Shown here in pieces: positions 17,958 to 26,515 of a DNA stretch of 64,000 nucleotides (position 1 is the first letter of the stretch; each line of letters begins with the position of its first letter). The notes under the pieces are model-generated. The model ran no database searches. It was not told the origin of the DNA and saw only the letters and a program-made list of their open reading frames with translations. The stretch spans positions 434,001-498,000 of the forward strand of contig NZ_CP104164.1 of NCBI RefSeq assembly GCF_029981845.1, given 5' to 3'. The position numbers and the translations under genes were made by a program. The stretch is from Candidatus Bandiella numerosa. GTDB taxonomy: Bacteria; Pseudomonadota; Alphaproteobacteria; Rickettsiales; Midichloriaceae.

Positions 17958-19107
17958 AAAATTCAGTATTATTAACAATTCGTCTATATAAACCCTCAAC
18001 CTCAAGAGCATCTAGTTTACAATTCAAAAATACAGATTTTAGTAATCCTATAATAATCAATTTTTTGGCATATTTAAGTTTGATTCCTCTAGATGCAAAA
18101 TAATACAACACTTCTTTATCTATATTGCCAGTTGTTGAGCCATGAGAGCATATTACATCATCAGAATTAATATCAAGCATTGGTCTAGAATAAACCACAG
18201 ATTTCTCATCTATAAGCAAATTTTTATTCAATTGATGCGCCTCAACTTTACTAATTAATTCTGATATCTCTACATTACTGTAAAATGAGCCTGAAGAATT
18301 TTTATCCAATACCTGATTATAATGTTGATTACTAAATGTATTGGAAGCGTTGTGTTTTACGTCTATTACTATATCGTATGCCTGATTGTTATTTGCTATG
18401 TTAACACCGTAAAAACTTGCTTTTGCACCTTTACCGTTCAAATGAACTTCAGATTCAAATCTATAAGATCTATCAACAGCATTCACCGAATAGTTCTCGT
18501 AAATAGAATAAGCATTGCAAATAATCTCAAGAGTGTTAATAAATCTAACCTCACCTTCAAAATCTTTCTGAATAACATGTTGGCAATTTGTGTTATCACT
18601 CAAATTAATTCTTGTAACATTGTTTATAAAATTATCGTGTTCGCCCTGCTGTATAAAATCTTCGTAAAATTTTACACTACAATTATTTTCTAATCTTATG
18701 AAGGTTGTAAAAAATGTAGAATTTGAGGTAATCAATTTTATTAATTTAACAGGTTTATCAATATTATCATTTATACTAATCAAAACTACATGATCATTAT
18801 TGCCTAGATTTTGTGATACTTGATATTTGTCTTCAAACCATAATTCTTTATTAAAATTAACAATTTTGTCTTTTGAACAATATATTTCCACCCCTTTCTT
18901 AGGTAAAATTGATTTTTCCTTGGAGAATTTCCCATTCAAAAGCACAATGTAGTAAAAATTTTTATCCTCAGTTAAAAAAGTGTTTTCTCTTATTAATTCA
19001 CTAGCTTTAATATCTGGTATTTCTAATAATTTTAAATCTGAATATCTCCATTTTTCATCTCTTCTAGACGGTAGTTTTAGATATGTATTTATTTTATTTG
19101 AAGTCAT
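17950..19107 (-). CDS. sufD: Fe-S assembly scaffold subunit SufD
   Basis: Partner of SufB and SufC in the SufBC2D scaffold. 385 residues and, as usual, poorly conserved in the first half. The C-terminal part carries the beta-helix signature with SRPMLDINSDDVICSHGST and the conserved His. It overlaps sufC by 14 bases and sufS by eight, so the operon is tightly coupled. Confidence 0.95.
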   Translation of the reverse strand: MTSNKINTYLKLPSRRDEKWRYSDLKLLEIPDIKASELIRENTFLTEDKNFYYIVLLNGKFSKEKSILPKKGVEIYCSKDKIVNFNKELWFEDKYQVSQNLGNNDHVVLISINDNIDKPVKLIKLITSNSTFFTTFIRLENNCSVKFYEDFIQQGEHDNFINNVTRINLSDNTNCQHVIQKDFEGEVRFINTLEIICNAYSIYENYSVNAVDRSYRFESEVHLNGKGAKASFYGVNIANNNQAYDIVIDVKHNASNTFSNQHYNQVLDKNSSGSFYSNVEISELISKVEAHQLNKNLLIDEKSVVYSRPMLDINSDDVICSHGSTTGNIDKEVLYYFASRGIKLKYAKKLIIIGLLKSVFLNCKLDALEVEGLYRRIVNNTEFYE

Positions 19108-19834
19108 CGTAACCTTGTTCTTCTACTTCCTTAGCTAAGTTTTTATCGCCAGATTTTACAATTGATCCACCTGAAAAAATATGAACAAAATCTGGGATCA
19201 CATAATCTAAGAGTCTATTATAATGCGTTATGATTATGATTGAGTTTTCCTTATTTCTAAAATTATTAATGTTTTTTGCAATGATTCTTAGCGCATCAAC
19301 ATCAAGACCTGAATCTATCTCATCTAATATAACAAGCTTTGGCTCGAGCAATAGCATTTGTAAAATTTCAAATTTTTTCTTTTCCCCGCCTGAGAATCCA
19401 TGATTAACATCTCTTTTTAATAATTTATAATCAATCTCAAGCAATTCTGCATTCTCTTTCAATTTTTTCATGAAGTCAGTAGGTGTAATATCTACTTTTC
19501 CGTGCTCTTTTCTAACTGAATTTATAGATGCTTTTAAAAAACTATTCCAACTAACGCCAGGTATTTCTATTGGGTGTTGAAAAGACATAAATATGCCAAG
19601 TCTAGCTCTTTCATCTGAAGGAATATGCGATACATCTTTAGAAGACAGTATTATTCTTCCATCAGTGATATCGTAACCATCTTTTCCTGTAATAACATTT
19701 GCAAGGGTACTTTTACCAGTACCATTTGGCCCCATAATGGTATGGACTTCTCCCTTGTTGATATTTAGATTCAAATTGGCAAGTATTTTTTTGCCATTTG
19801 CACTAACACTTAAATTTGATACCTCTAATAACAT
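19094..19834 (-). CDS. sufC: Fe-S assembly ATPase SufC
   Basis: ABC-type ATPase of the SUF machine. 246 residues. Walker A is GPNGTGKST (about residues 35-43), the signature motif is FSGGEKKKFEILQ, and Walker B runs through LVILDEIDSGLDVDAL, a SufC hallmark. It lies between sufB and sufD. Confidence 0.98.
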   Translation of the reverse strand: MLLEVSNLSVSANGKKILANLNLNINKGEVHTIMGPNGTGKSTLANVITGKDGYDITDGRIILSSKDVSHIPSDERARLGIFMSFQHPIEIPGVSWNSFLKASINSVRKEHGKVDITPTDFMKKLKENAELLEIDYKLLKRDVNHGFSGGEKKKFEILQMLLLEPKLVILDEIDSGLDVDALRIIAKNINNFRNKENSIIIITHYNRLLDYVIPDFVHIFSGGSIVKSGDKNLAKEVEEQGYDDFK

Positions 19835-19859
19835 ACTATACTGACATAAATATTAAATT

Positions 19860-21311
19860 TTATCCAACTGCACCTTCAAGATTTACACTAAGAAGCGCTT
19901 TAGCTTCCACGGCAAATTCCATAGGTAATTCATTTAAAACATTTTTACAAAATCCATTAACAATTAATGATATAGCATTTTCATTAGTAATTCCTCTTTG
20001 CAAACAATACTGTAATTGATCTTCACTAACTTTTGATGTGGTTGCCTCATGCTCAATGTTTGATGAATTATTTTTAACTTCTATATATGGAATGGTTGAT
20101 GCAGAGCAATTTTTTCCAATTAATAGTGAATCACATTGTGTAAAATTTCTTGCACCTTTTGCAGATGGTAAAATATTTACCATTCCTCTGTATGTATTAG
20201 CACTTTTTCCTGCTGAAATTCCTTTTGAAATTATTGTACTAGATGTATTTTTACCCACATGTACCATTTTAGTTCCAGTATCTGCTTGCTGATGATTGTT
20301 GGTAAGTGCAACAGAATAAAATTCGCCAGTAGAGTTATCGCCTTTTAGAATGCAACTTGGATATTTCCAAGTAATAGCAGAACCTGTTTCAAGTTGTGTC
20401 CAAGAAATTTTAGAACCACTGCCTTTACATAAGCCACGCTTTGTAACGAAATTATAAATTCCACCTTTTCCATTTTTATCACCAGGATACCAATTTTGAA
20501 CGGTTGAATATTTTATCGTGGCATCTTTGAGGGCTATCAGCTCTACAACTGCAGCATGGAGTTGATTTTCATCCCTTTGAGGAGCTGTGCAACCCTCAAG
20601 ATAACTTACCTCACTTCCCTCATCTGCTATAATAAGTGTGCGCTCAAATTGCCCAGTCTTAGCCTCATTTATTCTAAAATAGGTAGATAATTCCATAGGG
20701 CATTTTGTGTTTTTCGGAATGTAAACAAATGTTCCATCACTAAAAACAGCAGAATTAAGTGCAACAAAATAATTATCTGAGTTAGGAACCACAGACGCAA
20801 AATATTTTTTTATTAACTCCGGATGTTCTCTAATTGCCTCAGATATCGAGCAAAAAATAACACCCTGTTCTTTCAGCGCTTCTTTATATGTTGTAGCTAC
20901 AGAAACGCTATCAAAAACAGCATCTACCGCCACACCAGCCAATAGTTTTTGTTCATGTATTGGTATTCCTAGTTTTTGGTACGTTTTTAAAATATCTGGA
21001 TCTACTTCGTCTAAACTATCTAACTTCTTTTTAATCTTAGGTTCTGAATAATAATATATATCCTGAAAATCAATCTTTGGGTGCCTTATCTTTGCCCAAT
21101 TTGGCTCTTTCATATTTAACCATACCTGATAAGATAATAACCTTTTTTCTAGCATCCAATTTGGCTCAGATTTTTTATTAGAAATATACTTTATAATATT
21201 TTCATTCAATCCTTTTTCAGGCTTAATAGACTCTATGTTGGTAACAAAGCCATATTTATAATCCTTATTAAAATACTCTTCATGTGCAGAAACCGCATTC
21301 GTCATATTCAT
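19860..21311 (-). CDS. sufB: Fe-S assembly scaffold subunit SufB
   Basis: Main Fe-S scaffold. 483 residues, full length. Typical segments are QGVIFCSISEAIREHPELI, the FVYIPKNTKCPMELSTYFR strand, EGCTAPQRDENQLHAAVVE and, near the end, NNSSNIEHEATTSKVSEDQL. Its ATG overlaps the stop of the Rrf2 regulator gene (ATGA). Confidence 0.98.
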   Translation of the reverse strand: MNMTNAVSAHEEYFNKDYKYGFVTNIESIKPEKGLNENIIKYISNKKSEPNWMLEKRLLSYQVWLNMKEPNWAKIRHPKIDFQDIYYYSEPKIKKKLDSLDEVDPDILKTYQKLGIPIHEQKLLAGVAVDAVFDSVSVATTYKEALKEQGVIFCSISEAIREHPELIKKYFASVVPNSDNYFVALNSAVFSDGTFVYIPKNTKCPMELSTYFRINEAKTGQFERTLIIADEGSEVSYLEGCTAPQRDENQLHAAVVELIALKDATIKYSTVQNWYPGDKNGKGGIYNFVTKRGLCKGSGSKISWTQLETGSAITWKYPSCILKGDNSTGEFYSVALTNNHQQADTGTKMVHVGKNTSSTIISKGISAGKSANTYRGMVNILPSAKGARNFTQCDSLLIGKNCSASTIPYIEVKNNSSNIEHEATTSKVSEDQLQYCLQRGITNENAISLIVNGFCKNVLNELPMEFAVEAKALLSVNLEGAVG

Positions 21312-21751
21312 CTCACTTTTTCAAGTTGAAAATAAGTGTTATCATCGATAAAATCTTTGATGGTAAACCTTTGTAATGCAAGCATAAACAAGCTATTAAT
21401 CTTGTTCCAGCCGTGCTTAACTTTGCACCCATTTGTATATTCACAATTATTATTACTGTTTTTATTATTTTTACCGCAGAGAGTAAGTGCAATTTCTCCC
21501 TCTATCGCTTCAACAACATCTAAAATACTTATTTCGTCAAGCTCTTTAATTAATTTATATCCACCAGCAGTACCTCTGTGTGACTTTATGATATCTTTTT
21601 TTAGCAACATTTTTAGTAATTTTATTACAGTTGTTTCGCTAATTTTTGTTTTGTCACTGAGTATTTTTGCACTAACAATATCACCTTTATTTACTGCCAT
21701 CTCGCATATAATTAATGTCGCATAATCAGTTAGTCTATTTACTTTTATCAT
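21308..21751 (-). CDS. Rrf2-family Fe-S-responsive regulator (IscR/SufR type)
   Basis: 147-residue winged-helix repressor. The N-terminal HTH is typical of Rrf2 (LTDYATLIICEMA, then SETTVIKLLKMLLKK, HRGTAGGYKL). Three cysteines lie in the cluster-binding region (CGKN...NCEYTNGCKVKHGW, about residues 92-114). It heads the suf operon, so it most likely senses Fe-S status and autoregulates. A perfect 16-bp palindrome sits between its promoter and its ATG. Confidence 0.93.
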   Translation of the reverse strand: MIKVNRLTDYATLIICEMAVNKGDIVSAKILSDKTKISETTVIKLLKMLLKKDIIKSHRGTAGGYKLIKELDEISILDVVEAIEGEIALTLCGKNNKNSNNNCEYTNGCKVKHGWNKINSLFMLALQRFTIKDFIDDNTYFQLEKVR

Positions 21752-21771
21752 AATAATATTGAACTTTTTTC

Positions 21772-21787
21772 AAAATAGTACTATTTT
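21772..21787. promoter_or_regulatory. Probable operator of the suf operon
   Basis: Perfect palindrome AAAATAGTACTATTTT in the 79-base gap between the Rrf2 regulator and sufE, just downstream of the -10 box for the suf operon. This position suits a repressor site. Rrf2-family sites in alphaproteobacteria are AT-rich palindromes of similar size; binding by the adjacent regulator is inferred. Confidence 0.6.
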
Positions 21788-21794
21788 TGTCCCA

Positions 21795-21823
21795 ATTATA
21801 TATCTAGCGTAAACACTGGTCAA
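21795..21823 (-). promoter_or_regulatory. Sigma-70 promoter of the suf operon
   Basis: On the minus strand TTGACC, 17 bases, then TATAAT: a near-consensus promoter (5/6 and 6/6) at ideal spacing. Transcription would begin at about 21788, just before or at the palindrome, and run into the Rrf2 gene 35-40 bases later. It is the best-formed promoter in the window. Confidence 0.75.
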
Positions 21824-21830
21824 CAACAAA

Positions 21831-22226
21831 ATGAACAAAGAAATAAAGCAACTAATTGATGAATTTGAATTATTTGATGATTGGGAAGAAAAATACTCTT
21901 ACATAATAGAGTTGGGGAAAACTCTACCAAAATTAAATGATGATGAAAAAGTCGAAAAAAACAAAGTATCAGGTTGCGTTAGTCAAGTTTGGTTGACTTC
22001 AAGAGAAGAGGATGGAAAATTATTTTTTTATGCAGATAGTGACGCCTTAATAGTAAAGGGTTTGCTCGCAATTGTAATCAAGATTTTTTCCGACAAAACA
22101 AGAATAGAGATTCAAAACATAAATTTCATGGATATATTTAACCAATTGGATTTAAAAAATCACTTATCTCAAAGCAGAAGCAATGGATTATTTTCTGTGA
22201 TCAGTAAAATCAGAGATTTGCGATAA
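21831..22226 (+). CDS. sufE: Sulfur acceptor protein SufE
   Basis: Accepts persulfide sulfur from SufS and passes it to SufB. 131 residues; the catalytic Cys lies in VSGCVSQVWL at about residue 49, preceded by the typical helix with DDWEEKYSYIIELGK. It is transcribed away from the suf operon across a shared 79-bp regulatory gap. Confidence 0.96.
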   Translation: MNKEIKQLIDEFELFDDWEEKYSYIIELGKTLPKLNDDEKVEKNKVSGCVSQVWLTSREEDGKLFFYADSDALIVKGLLAIVIKIFSDKTRIEIQNINFMDIFNQLDLKNHLSQSRSNGLFSVISKIRDLR

Positions 22227-22255
22227 ATACTTTTAGCAAAAATATTAAAAGTATT
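22226..22255 (+). terminator. Possible hairpin after sufE
   Basis: AATACTTTT and AAAAGTATT form a perfect nine-base stem around a 12-base loop starting on the last base of the sufE stop. The stem is AT-only and the run of T after it is short (ACTTT), so it is a weak terminator candidate. Confidence 0.3.
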
Positions 22256-22381
22256 ACTTTAAAAAATAAAATATAACGGACCAAGATACTTCTTCCTTTT
22301 AATTGGATGAATTATAACTTGACAAGGCGGTTAAACTGATTTTTTACTTTGAAATAACAACATAATAATTAGGTAGATAAT

Positions 22382-22705
22382 ATGAGCAACCCCAGAATAC
22401 CAGCAAATTTTAATTGGGATTTTAAAAAAAATACAAAAATGAGCAATGAAGAACATCGGAATATGCTCAACCAAAATCCTGAGCTCAACGCATTAATACA
22501 GATTGATAACCAAGATCAAGATGAAAATGTCGCTCAAAATAACGGTGGCGCCGCTCAAAATAACGATACTTTGGAAGAGTTTAATTACAACGGAAAGCTG
22601 GGAAATAATCATGAGTTAAAAGATGATGAAGATGGTAAAGATAATCCTGAGTTAGGAGATAAAGATAATGGAGATAATAACGATTCCAATCACGATCTTC
22701 TTTAA
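22382..22705 (+). CDS. Hypothetical acidic protein
   Basis: 107 residues, not recognised. It is rich in Asn, Asp and Glu, with no hydrophobic segment. The second half is low-complexity and ends in an acidic tail. A short repeat AQNN/AAQNN lies around residues 51-60. The SD-like AGGTAGATA precedes the ATG. It could be an intrinsically disordered secreted or effector-like protein, but nothing in the sequence shows secretion. Confidence 0.5.
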   Translation: MSNPRIPANFNWDFKKNTKMSNEEHRNMLNQNPELNALIQIDNQDQDENVAQNNGGAAQNNDTLEEFNYNGKLGNNHELKDDEDGKDNPELGDKDNGDNNDSNHDLL

Positions 22706-22770
22706 AAAAAATATTTTATCAATTGTAACGTAATCTTAACGTAATTGTAACATTTCATAAGTATAATCAC

Positions 22771-22799
22771 GATAGTTGAAGGAGTTAACTTTAACTATC
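22771..22799. promoter_or_regulatory. Inverted repeat upstream of a small ORF
   Basis: GATAGTT and AACTATC are seven-base inverted arms 15 bases apart, just after a TATAAT box at 22762-22767 and before a good SD (TGAGGAG) at 22811-22817. The preceding 30 bases carry TAACGTAA-type direct repeats. The layout suggests an operator or leader structure; no regulator is identified. Confidence 0.3.
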
Positions 22800-22821
22800 T
22801 TAACTTTATTTGAGGAGTGTT

Positions 22822-22932
22822 ATGAATAAATTTGAAATTAATTATTACAAATCTTTAAATAAAGTAGCTTGTCCAACAGTTTCGGCAAAGATAGGAAAAG
22901 ATTTAAAGTTAAAAACTTTGAGTGCAATATAA
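22822..22932 (+). CDS. Small hypothetical ORF (36 residues)
   Basis: The ATG is preceded by a strong SD (GAGGAG) at correct spacing. The 36-residue product begins MNKFEINYYKS and is basic, with one Cys (VACPTVSAK). It ends 34 bases before the HxD...H gene and could be its leader peptide or a separate small protein. No family is recognised. Confidence 0.35.
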   Translation: MNKFEINYYKSLNKVACPTVSAKIGKDLKLKTLSAI

Positions 22933-22966
22933 AACAATTTTAATTTAATAATTTTCGGGGGATAAT

Positions 22967-23719
22967 ATGTCAAAAATTACTAACTTTCATCAACATAGTC
23001 ATTGCGATCATAACAAAAAGTATTACTTTTTTGATATGGGATTAACCAGTGAAGATCATGAAATTATATCCTCATTTGTAACTAAAAATGCCATAAATTG
23101 TCATAATAATGCATCCCAAAAAATATGTAATGTGGTGCAAAAAGTAGTTGAGCAATTGGGTTATAAATTGTCAGATATTGATGTAGTAATTTATGATGGA
23201 AGCCAAAAAGGTGAAACGGATTGGCATACAGATGAAACATGTAGAACAGACAGTGTAAATAAGCTCTTTAAAGCAGAAAAATCAGAAAAACTATTTGATG
23301 AGGCGTATAAGTTATTAGGGGAGTGTTATAGTAAGAAATCAAGTTATACTTGTTCAATGTCCTTAAAAGGTGATAAAACAGTAATATCTAGTGTTGACAT
23401 AAAAGATTTAACAGAAGATTGTCAAAAAAGTAACAAGCTTGATAAAGAGGAATGTAGGAAACAATTTGAAGATAAACTTGTTGAAATTCCATATGGATAT
23501 GGGGCTTGTTTTTCTTCAGAAACCATTCACAGGGCACCATATCTTAATGGAGACAGAATAGTGATATTGACTGAACCAGATTTTGATATTAGTGAGATAA
23601 AAAATTTTTTGAAAAATAATAAAGCATTGGAACTTGGCAATGTTTCTGATTATGGTAATGCAATAGAAACAGGCGTTGATATGTTTAACATTTCTAATCA
23701 CAACCTAGCTGATATGTGA
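22967..23719 (+). CDS. Predicted HxD...H (DUF1826/2OG-oxygenase-like) protein
   Basis: 250 residues. A DWHTDE motif (about residue 85) and a later IHRAP with GDRIVILTEP give the H-x-D...H...R pattern of double-stranded beta-helix Fe(II) oxygenases and of DUF1826 proteins. The His-rich N-terminus (FHQHSHCDHNK) is unusual. It is a divergent paralogue of the island gene at 46.8 kb: both share an FxMGLTSEDHEIISS-like segment before the core, an LKGD/E-x-TV strand and the closing HRAP/HAAP...R. The SD GGGGGAT lies before the ATG. Its 3' end overlaps convergent nadE by 26 bases. Confidence 0.5.
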   Translation: MSKITNFHQHSHCDHNKKYYFFDMGLTSEDHEIISSFVTKNAINCHNNASQKICNVVQKVVEQLGYKLSDIDVVIYDGSQKGETDWHTDETCRTDSVNKLFKAEKSEKLFDEAYKLLGECYSKKSSYTCSMSLKGDKTVISSVDIKDLTEDCQKSNKLDKEECRKQFEDKLVEIPYGYGACFSSETIHRAPYLNGDRIVILTEPDFDISEIKNFLKNNKALELGNVSDYGNAIETGVDMFNISNHNLADM

Positions 23720-25337
23720 TAGGATAAGCTCTATCGTAGTTAAAGCTTTTGATTGAAATTTTAGGACCAACAGGAGCTTGACTACGCTTATATTCACTAT
23801 TTCTAATCATATTTGCCACATTATTTATTGTAGCCTCGTCAATACCGGTTTTTTCTAAAATTTGCTTATGAGTTAGGCCCATTTCTAACAAGTTGTATAG
23901 CACCTCATCCAGTATTTCATAGGGGGGCAAATTATCAGAATCTTTTTGATTATAGCTAAGCTCTGCAGATGGCTCTCTTTCAATTATAAATTCCGGTATT
24001 ATACTTAACTTAGAACATAAGCTACCAATTGGAATATGTGTATTCCTCCACTTGGCTAATTTATATATCTGTGTTTTATAAATATCTTTAATGGGGGCAA
24101 ATCCTCCACACATATCTCCATAAATTGTTGTATACCCTACGGCTGATTCTGATTTATTTGAAGTTACAAGTAATAGTGAATTTTCTTGATTTGAAATAGC
24201 CATTAACAACACAGCTCTAATTCTTGCTTGAAGATTTTGCAGAGTTACATCAAGCAGGTTATCTACTTTTAGATCATCCTTTAGTGAATTCGCAAAAGTC
24301 TTTAAAAATTTATCAATAGGTATAGTCAATTTTTCACAACCGATATTCCGTATTAATTCTAAAGCATATTTCTTACTCCCCTCGGAATTAAACTCAGTGG
24401 GCAAAATAACGCATTTACAATTATCTACTCCCAGTGCATCAGCAGCAATTGCGGCAACAATTGCTGAATCAATGCCACCAGACAGTCCAAGCAAAGCCTT
24501 CATATAATTATTCTTTTTAAAATAATCTCTCACTGATAGAACCAGAGCTTGGTAAATATTCTCTTCCTCGCACAATACTCCTGTATTGCTGTTTTTAATT
24601 TTCAAAGCAGCACTTTTACTATCAAACCTTAAAATGCTCTCTTTCCAATAGCATGGTTCATTTATAAAATCTCCTGCTTTATCGATTACAAAACTGCCAC
24701 CATCAAACACCAACTCATCATACCCCCCAAAATTATTTAAATAAGCAACAGGCTTATTATATTTTTTTGCTATGTTGCCTACAACTCTCATTCTATTTGC
24801 ATGTTTAGCAAGATCGTATGGGGAGGCATTGACAGTGATAAAAAATGTTGCTCCTTTTTTAGATAGGATATTTGGCACATCATCGTACCAAGCATCTTCA
24901 CAAATTAAAATCCCCAGCTTTTCATCTTTAAATTCAAATATTGTCGGCTCTTCTTCTGTTTTGGAAAAATTTCTTGGTTCGTTAAAAACTTGATAATTAG
25001 GTAATATATGTTTATCTGCACTAAATATTTCTTTCCCATCAAATGCTACGATTATTGAATTAAATACTTTATTATTTTTTAAAACTGGGCATCCAAATAA
25101 CAAAGCACATTTTTTTTCTTGCGTAAATTCAAGCATTTCAGTCCTAAATTTCCAAATTTTATCTAAAAAATCTGAATTATTTACTAAGTCCTTCAGTAGG
25201 TATCCAGTTAAAGATAATTCAGGAAAAATCACTAGATCTGAATTCGTAGATTCGCTTTTATAAAGTTTTTTGATTTTTTCTATATTATATTTTAAATCAC
25301 CAGTTTTTAAATTAATTTGACATAATGAAATTTTCAT
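23694..25337 (-). CDS. nadE: Glutamine-dependent NAD+ synthetase
   Basis: Amidates deamido-NAD to NAD+ using glutamine. About 547 residues in two domains. The N-terminal nitrilase-type glutaminase has FPELSLTGY, HILPNYQVFNEPRNF and the Cys in LGILICEDAW. The C-terminal synthetase has the ATP-pyrophosphatase loop LGLSGGIDSAIVAAI and TSNKSESAVGYTTIYGDM. I chose the ATG giving MKISLCQIN over a TTG two codons earlier. Confidence 0.97.
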   Translation of the reverse strand: MKISLCQINLKTGDLKYNIEKIKKLYKSESTNSDLVIFPELSLTGYLLKDLVNNSDFLDKIWKFRTEMLEFTQEKKCALLFGCPVLKNNKVFNSIIVAFDGKEIFSADKHILPNYQVFNEPRNFSKTEEEPTIFEFKDEKLGILICEDAWYDDVPNILSKKGATFFITVNASPYDLAKHANRMRVVGNIAKKYNKPVAYLNNFGGYDELVFDGGSFVIDKAGDFINEPCYWKESILRFDSKSAALKIKNSNTGVLCEEENIYQALVLSVRDYFKKNNYMKALLGLSGGIDSAIVAAIAADALGVDNCKCVILPTEFNSEGSKKYALELIRNIGCEKLTIPIDKFLKTFANSLKDDLKVDNLLDVTLQNLQARIRAVLLMAISNQENSLLLVTSNKSESAVGYTTIYGDMCGGFAPIKDIYKTQIYKLAKWRNTHIPIGSLCSKLSIIPEFIIEREPSAELSYNQKDSDNLPPYEILDEVLYNLLEMGLTHKQILEKTGIDEATINNVANMIRNSEYKRSQAPVGPKISIKSFNYDRAYPITYQLGCD

Positions 25338-25463
25338 AAACAATTGAGAGCAATATTATGAATAAATTTTACTGAGAAATAATATAAATTTTACTTACAA
25401 GCTAGTTTTAATTTATACTCATAACATTTAAGTACTATATAAAAACATATTGATACATTTTTA

Positions 25464-26099
25464 ATGATAAGAAATTTTATAATAATGATGCTTCTTTGCA
25501 TTGTATTGACAAGCGAGAGCTTAGCAGACAAAATGGGGGAATGTATTCTCACTCCTGAGATATGGAGTGTGGGAGTTTTGCCTGACGCCAAAAATTCAAA
25601 TAACCTCACTCAAAATTATACTTCCTTTGAAATCGCAAAAGGTACAAAAATCTTAATTAAGGGAAAGGTTTTAGATAAAAATTGTGTTCCTATAAGCGGC
25701 GTGAAAGTAAGTATTTGGCAGGCAAATTCATTTGGCCTTTATCAATTTAATGCTAATGATGTGCATGATGAACACTATGATGAGAATTTTAGTGGGTCTG
25801 GGAATATGCTAACTAATAACTTAGGAGAATTTGAATTTATCACTATATACCCAGGCAAAGTTAACTCAATTAGCCCAAATGTTATCTTCAGGTTGGAGCA
25901 TCAAAACTTCTATCCTTTTGAAACTAGAATGTTCTTCCCAGAAAACAATAATGCAGAGGATATCAAAAATATAAATCCATCCTTAATAAAAAAGCAAATA
26001 CCTCTTGTGATAGCAAAAATCATTGGAAAAGTTGAAGAGAAGGTGATATATAATTTCGTGATTACGTTAAATCAATCGAATCTATATAAGGAATATTAA
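25464..26099 (+). CDS. Exported intradiol-dioxygenase-like protein
   Basis: 211 residues with a signal peptide (hydrophobic residues 4-19, cleavage near SLA-DK). The core SIWQANSFGLYQF and the later NFSGSGNMLTNNLGEFEFI resemble protocatechuate/catechol intradiol dioxygenases, annotated as such in Rickettsia. Of the four expected iron ligands (Tyr, Tyr, His, His) only the first Tyr and possibly one His (RLEHQN) are visible. The second Tyr position reads YPGKV and the HIH pair is not kept. It may be a non-catalytic or altered periplasmic member of the fold. Confidence 0.7.
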   Translation: MIRNFIIMMLLCIVLTSESLADKMGECILTPEIWSVGVLPDAKNSNNLTQNYTSFEIAKGTKILIKGKVLDKNCVPISGVKVSIWQANSFGLYQFNANDVHDEHYDENFSGSGNMLTNNLGEFEFITIYPGKVNSISPNVIFRLEHQNFYPFETRMFFPENNNAEDIKNINPSLIKKQIPLVIAKIIGKVEEKVIYNFVITLNQSNLYKEY

Positions 26100-26122
26100 A
26101 ACAACAATATTTAAGGTAAAAT

Positions 26123-26515
26123 ATGAATACAAATTTAAAAAACTTAATTATGTCCTCAAGCCTTTGCTTGGCTCTTGTTACTCCAGTAATTGCTTGCGAA
26201 AAACATCAGTCAAATCAAGCCGAAGATGCAAAGCAAGCTACAGCTACTACACAAATGGTAACTGCAAATCAAGCCGAAGATGCAAAGCAGAATACTGAGG
26301 TTAAAAATAATAAAAGATTTGACTACAGCAAAGTAAGCAAAACATTATCAGAGACCGTAAAGAAAGAGGTAGATGATTATTATGCTGCAACAGATGCTGA
26401 ATATGAAAAATTGAGTGATGATGCTAAAAAAGCTATAGCAAAAATTTCTAACTATAAAAAGAATACATTTGCTAAAAAAGGAAATGATGCAAAAAAGAAA
26501 AATACTAATAGCTAA
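26123..26515 (+). CDS. Hypothetical putative lipoprotein
   Basis: 130 residues. The N-terminal hydrophobic segment ends in a lipobox-like V-I-A-C with Cys at about residue 25, so lipid anchoring is plausible. The octapeptide NQAEDAKQ occurs twice in the next 30 residues. The rest is Lys/Asp-rich and probably helical, ending in a Lys-rich tail. It overlaps the start of tpiA by 29 bases. No family is recognised. Confidence 0.5.
   Translation: MNTNLKNLIMSSSLCLALVTPVIACEKHQSNQAEDAKQATATTQMVTANQAEDAKQNTEVKNNKRFDYSKVSKTLSETVKKEVDDYYAATDAEYEKLSDDAKKAIAKISNYKKNTFAKKGNDAKKKNTNS

Noticed and set aside
26469..26486. Upstream TTG start for tpiA
   Set aside because: It adds residues not found in the family; an ATG with AGGA upstream lies 18 bases further on.
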